Part shown: piece by piece, positions 49,965-60,868 of the stretch
Numbering within the stretch: position 1 is the first letter of the stretch
Layout: each line of letters opens with the position of its first letter
DNA from: Perognathus longimembris pacificus
Lineage: Eukaryota > Chordata > Mammalia > Rodentia > Heteromyidae
DNA: 64,000 nt
Assembly (NCBI RefSeq): GCF_023159225.1
Contig: NC_063169.1
Location: 60,909,934 to 60,973,933 of the forward strand
Direction: 5' to 3'
Made by a program: the position numbers and the translations under genes
The notes under the pieces: model-generated
Told to the model about the DNA's origin: nothing
Seen by the model: the letters and a program-made list of their open reading frames with translations, nothing else
The model's database searches: none

Positions 49965-50219
49965 GGGTAAAAATCGGGTGCTCATGCCTTTAATCCTAGC
50001 TACTCATTAGGCTGACATCTGAGGATCATGGTTCGAAGTCAGCCCAGGCAGAAAAGTCCCTGTAAGAGTCTTATCTCCAATTAACTACTTAAAAAAAAAA
50101 AAAGACTGGAAGTGGATCTGTGATAAAAAAAAGGTAGAGTGCTAGCCTAGAGCACAAATAGGCTCAGAGACATTGTACAGGCCCTGGGTTCAAGCCCCAC
50201 ACCGACCAAAACAAAAAAG
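49965..50219 (+). mobile_element. B1-Geo dimeric SINE
   Basis: CATGCCTTTAATCCTAGCTA, ACTGGAAGTGGATCTGTGAT and GTAGAGTGCTAGCCTAGAGC, with an A12 run between the monomers. Confidence 0.93.
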
Positions 50220-52429
50220 CAAGTAACAAGTAGCTTCCTCCTTGTTTTCCCAGGAAGGCTGTAGTTTTTGCAAACCATGAACTTGAAAGGAGCTCCAGCC
50301 TTGAAACCAGAGGCCATTAGCTGAGCTTAGGACAATCCTTGACTGGGCTCAGCTTCCTTGACTACATGATTTCAGTGTTTGTGACATGGAGGGGTAATTT
50401 TTATGTCTTAAGCCAAGCCCCTCAATGCCATGCATTCCTGTGAGCTCCAGTTACTGTGGGAGGGAGATGCAGATAGATGTCCTGCCTTCAGAGATCTCAA
50501 GGCCGGCAGGGAAGACATTAAATACAACGGGCAATAGCGATGACGTGGTGATAGCTTTGATGTCCTGCTCCGGCTCATCCATCTTGGAGGAGGGGCTGCT
50601 GGAGGAAGTGGCGTGCTGGAGACCACTGGAACCAGCGATGATGTTTCACAGAGGAGAGACTGGTCAGAGAATGACCAGGTGGAGCAGGAATGGAAACTAG
50701 TCTGTGGGGAGTAGCAGTCGCACCACTGAGGACCCTAGCAGTGGTAGGCATGGGAGCAGAGACAGGACGTGCACCACCGTTGTGTGGTATGTGACTAGGG
50801 ACAGGGAGGACAGCAGCTAGAGGAACAAGGGATCCCTGAGATCAAAGGAAGGATGGTTTGTGTTTAAAGCTGAGAACAACTGGAGTATGTATAAAGGCTC
50901 TGAAGACACCCAAGAAGCCACACACTTGGAGGAAGTGGGAAATAGAGCCCAGGAGAGGGGCAGGACGGTAGCTTACTTCCGGTGGACAAGAGTTCCTTTG
51001 CCATGGTAGAAGAGGGCAGGAAGCAAGGGGACACTATCTGTCAGTGATGGGTTACACTGAAGAGTCGTTTCTCTGGCCAAATGAGGATCGAATGGAAAGT
51101 CAGATTAATATTTGGATAGTAGATGCCATTAGTGGATGCTTATCACTGTACTCAAATATAATCATGGTCCAATAAATGGGATAAGATTAAATACAATCAC
51201 ACACATAGAGAAGAGTACCCTCACCATCCATAATTTGTAAGGCAGGTTATGCAGTCTGTTTTCTTGAGTTCTGTGACGTGTTGCAATGCTTGTGAATGGG
51301 GTTAGGGCAGGTACAAAGGGGTAGGTAGCATTGTGAAGGTGCAACTTAGGTCCAGGGTTAGAGGGATAGACTTTGAGACGTCTTCACTGAAAAATACCTC
51401 CTTGTTCATCAACCAGTAGAAAGTATTTGAGTTAGTAAAACCTCACTGGACTGTGCTGCATGAGGGTTAATCTTCATTTACACTTTAGTGTGAATTGAAT
51501 TAATTAACAAGACACCATGGTAATGAGGTCTCTATGGATGCGCTGGAGAGGGCTCGCCCAGGATGGAGGAATCTGAGAGACGGAGGTGGCGTGAAGTCAC
51601 CAGTATGTGGAAGACACAGATGAAGTACTTAGAAATTCTAGAAGGAGAGATCGGCAAAGATGATTTGTGGGTCTTTGGGAACTTTTGCCGGGAGTCTTGA
51701 AAGAAGCTACAATGATAACCATTACTCCTGCCAAGAATTTCTTCTGCTGGGCAAAACAAGTAGACTTCACTTTTTCCAACTCAATTAACATTTGAACTAT
51801 CCTTGATCTAGATCCTTTTGGCTGTTTCTGATTTAATGTGGATGGACCCATCTATCCATGTGCATGAGTTCAGGGTCCTCAGATTAGGTTTGCAGGGATC
51901 TGGAGAGAGAGGGTCTTTGCTTTCATGTGAAAGGTTCAATCTATCACCTGACATATAGTAAGTGAGCCATATCAAAGTTAAACGTTATTTCTATCAGCAT
52001 CAAGGGTTGAAGAATTTTGTGCTTCTGTTCATTTCAACTGGTATAAAAAGGTCATCTGGTAGGAACTTGAAGACAGTTCAGTGATAATATTGACCACCAA
52101 AAATATGTTTATTCCTTAAGTGTTATTGAAGAAGGACTGGAAGTTATAATAGTCATCTTACAGAACATTTAGAAGAAGACAAAGCCAGGAGGGAGGATGA
52201 GTTCAAAGTGTCACTCGGGCACACAATATGAAGAGTTATTCATTCTCAGCCACTAATCTCCAAATCAATTCTTTATCCTGGATAACCAACCCTGAGTAAC
52301 TGTCACAGGCATCTCTTGAAATCCCACAGTCGGCTATTTCTTGTCTTCTTACATGGAGTTAGTATTGGTTTCCTGCTGGACTTCATCCAGGTGAGAATCG
52401 TAAGCTGCTCTTCTGTGGGTGCCGTCACG
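50220..52429. other. intron, mostly unassigned
   Basis: Bases ~50470-50700 (TGCCTTCAGAGATCTCAAGG ... GAAGACATTAAATACAACGG) resemble in order an old mammal-wide repeat of L2 age, at low confidence. Nothing else is recognised. Confidence 0.4.
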
Positions 52430-52580
52430 TAGCAGTGACAAGCACAGGCTCAGAACCAGACTGCAGAGTTCAAGGCCAAGCTCTGGTCCATGCTGGCCTG
52501 TCTTTCACTCCTCCATATGTGGGACTACCTCACAGGCTTGTTATGGAGGTGGGATGAGCTCACGCTCATGAATTCACTAG
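52430..52580 (+). mobile_element. MIR-like SINE fragment
   Basis: ACAGGCTCAGAACCAGACTG, GTTCAAGGCCAAGCTCTG and CTCACAGGCTTGTTATGGAG keep the MIR order. Confidence 0.55.
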
Positions 52581-52584
52581 ATGA

Positions 52585-53024
52585 ACATTTATATCAGTTG
52601 TCTAGAGCTGCCCCAACAAGTACCACACATGGAATGTTTAAAACAACAGAGATGTGTTCTCTCACAGTTCTTCTGGAAGCTTCAAGTGCAAGGTGAAGGT
52701 GTTGGTCTTGCTCTAAAATCCTAAGGGAATGCACTGTGATTCAAGTACAGGAGCTTGCTCAAGGCTCCGGGCAGCAGCCTCATGCACTGCTACCACCCCA
52801 GCCACCACTGGGTCTGCTGAACTTTATGGCCCAGGTGGCAGGGTGACTTGGACCACATGTGGGACCACATGTTGTAGACTTCGTGCTGTTCTGGTCCTAC
52901 TCAAAACCATAGCAAATGGGTTGAAGCAGCTCACTTAAAGAGGGGTGTGTTGTCCTCCACATCCAAAGGGAGCACCTGAGGCCAAAGACACCTTGTGCCC
53001 CTGAACCACATCACACTCCCCCCA
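52585..53024 (-). mobile_element. ancient mammal-wide repeat (MaLR-like), antisense
   Basis: CAGTTGTCTAGAGCTGCCCC, GTACCACACATGGAATGTTT, AAACAACAGAGATGTGTTCT and CACAGTTCTTCTGGAAGCTT are the reverse of the repeat type seen at 15525-15842. The right boundary is uncertain. Confidence 0.5.
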
Positions 53025-53419
53025 CCATGACAGCACTAGACCCCTGAAAATCCACTGAAGCAGATCTCTGACATGTTGTCCGATTCATTTGCCAGCTTTT
53101 GATCTGCAGATGTCTTACCCATGGGTGGCGTCACTGTCTCTTGCTCACTGTGTGAGATCAATAGGATGGGCAGGTATCTCTGAATGAGGTCTGTGGAAAG
53201 GACAGGTGTCCAGGATCGCTGTGGATTCAGTTGTGATAGAGCTGGAGGCATGCGGCACTCCTCAGGTCAGACAGCCAGAGCCTGTGCTGGCATGGCTGGC
53301 CCGAAGCAGATGTTTCTGGTGGGCTTTTGAGAATATATTTCAAACACCCTGACTCACGCTAACTACTGGCCTTGGTTAGCTCCTGCTACCTTGAACCGAG
53401 ATTTCCTGGGGGTAAAGCG
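53025..53419. other. intron, nothing recognised
   Basis: No supported feature. Confidence 0.4.
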
Positions 53420-53892
53420 GGCTCATATAGTATATACTGTATCTGTACTATATCAAATATATGTACTCATATGGTGTATACACTGTAATATATATACTTG
53501 TGGTATACATATGCACATATATAATGGGTGTATATATGTATATGTGTACATATATACACATTCAATATATATATACCATGAGTATACCTATATAAATATA
53601 TACTACATCATATATATCATATATGATATACATATACACACATATATATACATTCAGTGAGCATACTATATACACGAATATATACTCTACTCATATATAT
53701 TATATATGATATACATATATATACTATACTCATGTAGGAGTTGGTCAGATTCTTATTTACAGTATAGTATATGAATATAGTATATATAGCATATTGTCAT
53801 ATTATATAAATGTGTATATATTATAGTATGCATACTGTATTTAATATATATTCTACTATATGAGTATACACACACACACACACACACACACT
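53420..53892. repeat. AT-rich TATA/CATA low-complexity block ending in (CA)n
   Basis: About 470 bp of TATAT, CATAT and TGTATA motifs with many short perfect palindromes (for example ATATATCATATATGATATA near 53612), ending in a CA run at about 53869-53891. It could unwind easily or act as an attachment region; no function is shown. Confidence 0.9.
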
Positions 53893-54060
53893 ACTACGAT
53901 TTATCAATTAGATAAAACTGAGTACAAAAGAGCTTCAGGGCAATCTACAAACCGAAGTTTCCAATCAGGATGAGATGGATATTTAGTAATCTATTGTGGT
54001 GGATCATACAAATAATGTCCATCAATTTCTATGTACTAAATATGCAATAGTGAAAATGAT

Positions 54061-54299
54061 TTTTTTTTTTGCCTGTCCTGGGCTTGAACTCAGGGCCTGG
54101 GTGTTGTCCCTGAGCTTCTTTGTACTCAGGGCTAGTGCTCTACCACTTGAGCCACAGCGCCACCAGCCTTTTCTGAGTATTTTACTGGAGATAAGCGTCT
54201 CAGGGACTTTCCTGCCTGGATGGACTTTGAACTGTGATCCTCAGATCTCAGCCTCCTGAGTAGCTAGGATTACAGGTGTGAGCCACCAGTGCCCAGCTA
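54061..54299 (-). mobile_element. B1-Geo dimeric SINE, antisense, with target-site duplication
   Basis: CTTGAACTCAGGGCCTGGGT, CTACCACTTGAGCCACAGCG and GTAGCTAGGATTACAGGTGT. TGAAAATGAT at 54051-54060 and 54300-54309 is the duplication, so this B1-Geo copy is fairly young. Confidence 0.96.
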
Positions 54300-54536
54300 T
54301 GAAAATGATGTTTTAAATAAGCATTTACAAATTGACATGCTCAAAATTAGAATGTCATCTTCAAAACAGTCATGCGGAAGATTACAGTGGTGTGGCAGTC
54401 CAGAGTATTTCTGGGAGGATATATGCCCATGCCTTTTGGGTTAACTTCACTGGGATCAAGCTTCTCCTCAAGTGGTCTGGTTTGAAGGCCTACAGGCACT
54501 GAGAATCAAAGCAGGCAATCATAAGGATTGACATTT

Positions 54537-54618
54537 TGGGCTGGGCTTGTGACTCAAAGTGGTAATGCACCTACCTACTAGCAAACACAAGGACCTGGGT
54601 TCAAACCCCAGTACCACA
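54537..54618 (+). mobile_element. ID-like tRNA-derived SINE monomer
   Basis: GGGCTGGGCTTGTGACTCAA, an A-box-like TGACTCAAAGTGGTAATG and a B-box-like GGTTCAAACCCC, with an AAC-rich tail. A lone ID-type head without a Geo monomer. Confidence 0.8.
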
Positions 54619-56261
54619 AAGCAAACAACAAGAAGAAAGAATAGCATTCATTAAAATGTGCAGTGGAAAACAGAATCTGACAAAAAAAAAATAAGGTTCC
54701 GGGTTTGTCTTGTTTTTTTATGTGACTTGCAAGCTGGCTTTTAGAGTTACAGTATTTATAATCTTTTCCCTGCTTTTCAGTCCTTTAAGAAATATGCTCC
54801 TTGTGTGTATCCCTGTGTATGAACACACAGCAGAGGTCCTGAGTGCTGTGGGAGGGGTGATCTGGGTGGCAGAGACCCCGGGAAGCTGCACCATGGCCTG
54901 AGCTGCCTGGCCGTGGGATGCCCAGAGGCTTGGATGCAGGGATGAAGCCCTGAGACCTGGCCATGGCTTCTCCTGCGGTTCCTAGAAGTCTCTCTTGCCC
55001 ACATGGCCACATGAGGTCTAAAAGGGCTCCTAGTTGAACTCATTCTTCCTTCCTCGCTCTCCAGAGAAAAATAAGATATTGAAGGCAGTGGTACAGAATT
55101 AAATCTGCCTTCTCTCAAGAGGACACATGAGACATCTCTCTCTCTTGGGTAGTAAGACCTACCAAGACAAATAGAAGAATACGAAAGGCATTTTGATGAA
55201 AGGTGATTCTTTATAGGTTATTTAAGTGCGGAGATTCTTGTTTACCAGCCGTGTGTTCTGAGGAGCATTTTCCTGAAGTTAAGTGAGGCAGGTGGCACAA
55301 ACTCTTTGGAAGCTGGTGCTTGAGATAAACAAGAGCCATTCTGAGGTAGGGAGGAACTTTGTCCCACGGTGAAGGAAAATAAATACACAGGACCTGGGAA
55401 ACTCCTGGTTTCAAGGCTGTAGTCTGTGTGTGCTTAGAAGCAGCACTGAGTCCTTGGTGTGGTATTATTTCTAACTGTATTGGTGTGTCGTGATTGTTGT
55501 AGTTCCTTTCTGTGTTTCAGCCACTGACTTGGACTTGCAGAGGCCTGAGAAGAAAGCGAATCCTTGTTTTTTAGTCGATATAAAAACTATTAAGGGCCAA
55601 TAACTGCGATCATGCCAAAAGGCATTAAGTATACAATCTGTCTTACATAAAGACTAAGTGACATCTAATAGTTTAAAGAGATTTCATTACTGCTTCTAAT
55701 TGAAATAAATGGGCTGAGGATCTCTAACAAGCTTACTGTTACATTTTCATAAGGTTATAAATACAAACAAAATAAGACCTTCTCCATTAGGACACATGTT
55801 AGAAAAGTAAGAAAAAAAAATCATTGGTATAGGTTCTCTATTGAAGAGGGTGGACAAATTTTAAGTTTTTCTCCAAGAATGTAGTAAGACTAGAGGGGTA
55901 GCTATTGAGTTAGCCAATCAGAATGCATTATTATATAAACCCCACCTCCATTTGCTATAGGAGGTCACTGGCCTCCAGTCAGGATCCTCCTGAGGGCTGA
56001 TGGCTGTGTGACCATATCTGGTTGGACAAAATTAGTTAAATAATAGCTAAACTAACTAGTTTCTTGATTCTTTAATTTTAAAGCAACCAAGCATTAAGAG
56101 AAGGAATATATTTCAATGTCTAAAGTATTCAAATTTAGTTTAAAATATTTTACCTCAACTATTGAGTAGACTTGCACTTAAAAAGCATTATATTTTGCAG
56201 CTTATATTCTGTTTTAAAATTTTTGAGGTGAATTAACATTTAAAACAATGTTTAAATGGTT
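54619..56261. other. intron, nothing recognised
   Basis: ORFs up to 113 codons near 54777-55118 lack any domain. No named repeat is supported. Confidence 0.45.
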
Positions 56262-56420
56262 ATTATTATTTTTTTACAGAGGGATTATAGTTACACAAGT
56301 CAGGTAGAGTACATTTCTTTTTGGTCTCTGTCACTCCTTCCTTCTCTCCCAGTTTTTCCCTCCCATTCCCCACCCACAAGTTGTATATTTTGTTTTAACA
56401 TTTTTTCCCTTTTTTTTCAC
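56262..56420 (-). mobile_element. L1 3' terminal fragment, antisense
   Basis: ACAGAGGGATTATAGTTACA, AAGTCAGGTAGAGTACATTT and a pyrimidine-rich stretch correspond in reverse to the L1 3' end and its polypurine tract. Confidence 0.65.
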
Positions 56421-56499
56421 TCTTTGTCCCTCCATGTCTGTGTTTAAAATGTTTAACCCAAGTGAAAACTTCCTAGTGGGTACACAAGAATAAAATCAC

Positions 56500-56630
56500 T
56501 AACCAGCAAAAAGCCAGAAGTGGAGGTGTGGTTCACAGGGTAGAATGCTGGCCTTGAGTGGAAAAAGCCAACTGAGAGCACAAGGCACAGAGTTCAAGAC
56601 CCAGTTCTGGTATACACATGCAAAAAAGAT
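56500..56630 (+). mobile_element. Geo monomer fragment
   Basis: AAGCCAGAAGTGGAGGTGTG, GTAGAATGCTGGCCTTGAGT and GAGTTCAAGACCC. The 5' head is missing. Confidence 0.85.
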
Positions 56631-56924
56631 AAATGAAAACGTGATGCTTGATTTCATAGACTATCAAAACTCAGTAGTAACTGCAGTAATTATTGAGGCT
56701 AGCAATATTTTTTTCTTGGAGAAGTGTATCAATATTATAATTTTACTGGCAGTGCACATCTTATTAAAAAGTTTTGTTTTGCTCTTAAGAAACTCTTTAC
56801 TGTCTGCTACTAGGGCCAGTTTTCCTTTGCTTTGTTGATGCAAGAGATACAGACATCCTCACTTTAAGAAGACTTCTTCCGTCTGTAAAAATGTTGCCCA
56901 CCTCTGTCTCTCAGAATCGATAGC

Positions 56925-57352
56925 TATGTCCATATGAACACATAAGATGATGCTAAGCGAAATGAACTCCAAGTTATGGAAACAAGTGGTTTATCAGTGT
57001 TGTTATTTTCAACATACCATGTGAAATTATGCCCTTTTTCTTTTGTCTTCCGTTCCCATGGTTTTATCCCTGATGCCACTGTAACTGATTTTGGTATCCT
57101 GGATATTGTATATACGTGTATTGGAACTAGGGAAGGGAAAGAGAATACCAAAATCAAGAGACAAAGGATAAAAAGACAAACCAATGCAACAGCAATACTT
57201 ATAAAACTATATGGTATAAACCAACCATACAGTTGTGTAGAGGGGGAACTGAGGGGGGAGGTAACAAGTTGGATAAGAAATGTACGCACTGCCTTATGTA
57301 AGAAACTGTAACCCCTCTGAACATCACTTTGACAGTAAAGAAATGAAAAAAG
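56925..57352 (+). mobile_element. L1 3' UTR fragment
   Basis: ACACATAAGATGATGCTAAG (shared with position 830), a G-rich tract (57240-57262), GGTAACAAGTTGGATAAG, GTACGCACTGCCTTATGTAA and CACTTTGACAGTAAAG with an A-rich tail. It starts just after the ORF2 stop region and has no coding. Confidence 0.93.
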
Positions 57353-57704
57353 AATTGTAGCTTGAATTAAATGGTATGATATAGATGAGGTTACTTTGTT
57401 GACTCTCAAAGAGCTTTCCAGATGTAAGGTGTTCTGGTTGGTAGCAAATAAACCATTACATTCATAATCCAACTTTAAAAACATTTCTGTGAAATAGACA
57501 TTGAATTGAGAGAAGTTGTAGGATAAGGGTATGGATTAAGAGAAATTTTCGATGGTCTGTATTAGATTTTCTAATATCACACCATATTTAAAAGCCATTT
57601 ATGTGTTGGAACATCTGTTTTCTGCAGATGTTCATGCTGGTGTTATGCCATGTGTGGATAAAGGAAGACTATTCCTGTGTCATCAGGTCTCATTTGAAAT
57701 ATGG
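57353..57704. other. intron, nothing recognised
   Basis: No supported feature. Confidence 0.4.
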
Positions 57705-58010
57705 TTTGCCTCCACTTTATTAAGACATAATTGACACATGTAAAAACTGCATAGGTTTATACTGCAGAGTGTGATGTTTTGATATATGTAGTCATTGCGA
57801 AATGATTCAATCAGGATAATTAGCTTATCTATCACCTCACATATTTATCATATTTTCATGGGGGCAAACATTTAACATCTAACCTTGGCAATAGTCAAGT
57901 ATACAATGCATCACTATTGATTATAATCATGGCTGGAAAACGGATCCTTAGATTTATTCAACCTGTCTAATTGAAACTTTATACTCTTTAACCAATATTA
58001 TGCCCTACTT
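57705..58010 (-). mobile_element. ancient L1 (L1M-type) 3' UTR, antisense
   Basis: TTTATTAAGACATAATTGAC, GAGTGTGATGTTTTGATATA, TATCACCTCACATATTTATC and CAAGTATACAATGCATCACT match the order of an L1M 3' end in reverse. Confidence 0.8.
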
Positions 58011-58221
58011 GAATAATGATTTTAATGCTAAGACATTTTCTGTCTTGGGTTAATCAGAATTAATTTGAGCATTCCCTTACTGAATTAAATCCTTACCCAT
58101 ATTTTTACTGGTCATTATAGTTTTAATTATTTAAAAATGTCATTTCTGAGAAATGGCATTATATTTATATTATATTTCTTTGATTTACCAGTTCATATAA
58201 TTTCATCTTTTTGTGTATTTA

Positions 58222-58447
58222 TTTGTATTTGGGTGGTACTAGGGGTTGAACTCTGAGCCTCATGCATGCTAAGCTTGTCTACTTAGTTGTTAGTCTACCA
58301 TTTGAGCTATGTCTCCAGCATAGCTTTTTGCTGGTTACTTGGAAATAGTCTCATGGGCTTTTTCTTCCTAGGCTACCTTAAAACGTAAATCCTTCAGATT
58401 TCAGCCTCTTTGAGTAGCTAAGATTAAAGGAAGTGAGCTTGTGGCTT
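58222..58447 (-). mobile_element. B1/ID- or B1-Geo-type SINE, antisense, diverged
   Basis: GTTGAACTCTGAGCCTCATG with CTACCATTTGAGCTATGTCT (tRNA-like reversed), then CTTTGAGTAGCTAAGATTAA (B1 reversed). Confidence 0.8.
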
Positions 58448-58633
58448 GTTTGTATTTTTGTTTGAAATACATATTATTATCATTCATGCTATTGTCTTAC
58501 TTTAACCCCTACTGCTCTTACACAGTTTCCAGTTGCTTTGCACGAGTTCCTTAGGTGTTTGGGGACAATAGCTTTTTTTGAAAAGTAGAATTTCTAAAGA
58601 TGTTCTCCTCCTAAAACATTAGAATTGTCTGTG

Positions 58634-58845
58634 TTGCCTATTGGCTCACACTTGCAATCGTAGCTTCTCAGGAGGCTGAGATCTGAGGATCATAGTTCCA
58701 AGCCGTCCCAGGCAGGATAGTTCATGAGACTCTTATCTCCAATTATTCCCCAGAAAGCCAGGAATGGAGCTGTGGCTCAAGTGGTGGAGCACCATCTGTT
58801 AGTGGAAAAAACTAAGGTACAGTGCCCAGATCTTAAGTCCCTACT
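58634..58845 (+). mobile_element. B1-Geo dimeric SINE
   Basis: GCTTCTCAGGAGGCTGAGAT, AATGGAGCTGTGGCTCAAGT and GTACAGTGCCCAGATCTTAA, running into a CA microsatellite. Confidence 0.92.
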
Positions 58846-58876
<31 letters not shown>

Positions 58877-58903
58877 TGCACGCATGCACGCACGCACGCA
58901 CAC
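58846..58903. repeat. (CA)n then (CACG/CATG)n at SINE 3' end
   Basis: CA units become CACGCATG and CACG units, then CACA. Confidence 0.95.
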
Positions 58904-58919
58904 AGAATTTTATGGTAAC

Positions 58920-59340
58920 TTTGGAGGCCTGCAAATTTAAAAGTTTTGTGTGTTATTTTTATCCGTAATGTTCAAATGATTTCTTCCAAGATGGAGGAAT
59001 GTAGAGGCTAGAGACACAGATAGAACTCAGCATATTTTTTCCCATTTTTTTTTGGACAAGTGATTTCTATCTCAAATCACCTAATTTAAAAAAATGGGTA
59101 TCACATGAACTACTACTTAAGACTATGGTGATGAATCAACAAAGCATCTCATGGGAAGGTCTTAGTAAAATACTAGATGTCTGCTCACCATTCAGCACAT
59201 CTGGCTAATGTTTACGGTATTTTACACAGCTTAACGATTACACAGCTGTCTTCAATACGAAGCCCTACCTTGAATTATTTATTCATTTCCATGCTATTTT
59301 ATTAAGGCATAGAACAACAGCTTCTTTGCGTGTTAAAAAT
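58920..59340. other. intron, nothing recognised
   Basis: No supported feature. Confidence 0.4.
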
Positions 59341-59351
59341 AACAATATTTC

Positions 59352-59550
59352 GGGCTGGGGATATAGCCTAGTGGCAAGAGTGCCTGCCTCGGATACACAA
59401 GGCCCTAGGTTCGATTCCCCAGCACCACATATACAGAAAACGGCCAGAAGCGGCGCTGTGGCTCAAGTGGCAGAGTGCTAGCCTTGAGCGGGAAGAAGCC
59501 AGGGACAGTGCTCAGGCCCTGAGTCCAAGGCCCAGGACTGGCCAAAAAAA
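59352..59550 (+). mobile_element. IDL-Geo SINE, young, perfect 10-bp target-site duplication
   Basis: Nearly identical to the copy at 42225: one G-to-A change in the head and one extra C at the end of the body. AACAATATTT at 59341-59350 and 59551-59560 is the duplication. A and B boxes of the ID-like head (TAGCCTAGTGGCAAGAG, GGTTCGATTCC) are intact. Confidence 0.98.
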
Positions 59551-59884
59551 AACAATATTTGGCTAAATTTGTTCTTTGTCTTTTAGATTTTCCTTTTAAT
59601 GAGGGAAGAAAAATTGTTGTCTGTTTTTGTGACTTTTTTTATCCTTCTAAGTCCTTATTCAAGTCCATTATTCATTAAGTCCATTATTATATATTAGTAT
59701 ATATTTCTATTCACCCCCTTTTTTGACTTGTTTCTTTTTTTACTTTTAATTCTCTTAATATGTCTGAAATGTATTGTGATATAAAATATAATATAAAACT
59801 CCAGGGTTACTCATAATTACATACCTAATCATTTTGTCTCCTATTTTACAGAAACTATAGCTCTTGTTTCTTAGTTCTGGTGTT

Positions 59885-60030
59885 ACTGAGTTGGCTAGAA
59901 TTTGTGGAACAGTGTTAAATAATAATTACAATTAGGCATTATTTTCTTGTTTCAAATTTCAGTGGCAATTCTGCAGTGTCTGCTGTTATTCTCTTACTGG
60001 CTTTCAAGTCAGGTTTGTCCTCATGGTGTT
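59885..60030 (-). mobile_element. ancient L1 ORF2 scrap, antisense
   Basis: GAACAGTGTTAAATAATAAT and GGCATTATTTTCTTGTTTCA resemble L1 ORF2 in reverse. Weak. Confidence 0.35.
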
Positions 60031-60044
60031 AAAGTAACATCCTG

Positions 60045-60223
60045 CTGAACACTGGTGGCTTATATCTGTAATCCTAGCTACTCAGGAAGCTGAGATTTGA
60101 GGGTCATGGTTCAAAGCCAGCCTGGGTCAAAAAATCTGCATGACTCTTCAAGTTAACCAGCAAAATGATCAACTGGTCATGTGGCTCCAGTGTGAGAGCT
60201 TTAGCCAGAGTGCAAGCCCCTGG

Positions 60224-60228
<5 letters not shown>
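60045..60228 (+). mobile_element. B1-Geo SINE, diverged
   Basis: ATCTGTAATCCTAGCTACTC, GGTTCAAAGCCAGCCTGGGT and GTGGCTCCAGTGTGAGAGCT; the Geo part is decayed. It runs into a CA microsatellite. Confidence 0.85.

Positions 60229-60271
<43 letters not shown>
60229..60271. repeat. (CA)n microsatellite at SINE 3' end
   Basis: About 21 CA units. Confidence 0.97.
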
Positions 60272-60274
<3 letters not shown>

Positions 60275-60334
60275 CCTCTTCTAATTCTATAAGGATTTGT
60301 GTTGGAGTTCTGACAAGTATATTGTTTTATTTTC

Positions 60335-60425
60335 CAGTACTGGATGTTGGCTCAAGATCTTGAGCTTTCCTTCAGCTTTTTAGCTCATAGCTGGTACTCC
60401 ACCACTCGAATCACACCTCTAGTCT
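60335..60425 (-). mobile_element. Geo monomer fragment, antisense
   Basis: GCTCAAGATCTTGAGCTTTC and GGTACTCCACCACTCGAATC resemble the Geo monomer in reverse. Confidence 0.55.
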
Positions 60426-60788
60426 TAAGTATGTTTTTAATAACAATTATCTTTTTTTTTCTTACTAGGCTGTACAGTACGGAGATGCATGACCCTAGTT
60501 GATTTCCTACTGTCAAATTATTCTTAGGTAGCTTTGACGAAGTGAAATATCACGTGATGAGATGAGGAGTGTATGATAATCTCATTCCCAGATTCTTATT
60601 ACATTCTTTACATTGTGCCTGTTCTTTCACAAATAGTTTGACACACACCTTCAGGTATGTAACCAGGTCAACAAGTATTGTCAATTGAATTCCTGCCAAT
60701 AATGTTTGGGGAGTTTGGATGTCTGTCCAGGTGAGTTATAAGTAATAATTCAAGAGGTTTTTTTTTTCTCTTGATATTTTTCCTTTAC

Positions 60789-60868
60789 TTTTTGATACTG
60801 GGATTTGTATGCATGGTTGTGTGCTTGTTAGGCAAGTGCTCTACCACATGAGCCAAGTCTCAGTCCAG
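60789..60868 (-). mobile_element. ID-like tRNA-derived fragment, antisense
   Basis: GTTAGGCAAGTGCTCTACCA, then CATGAGCCAAGTCTCAGTCC is a reversed ID-like A-box region. Confidence 0.7.

Noticed and set aside
54537..54618. A functional tRNA gene
   Set aside because: A and B boxes are present, but the sequence is an ID-type SINE with an A-rich tail and no cloverleaf of tRNA quality.
56924..57484. Minus-strand 186-codon ORF
   Set aside because: It is the antisense of an L1 3' UTR copy; the ORF at 814-1125 is the same sequence in another copy.
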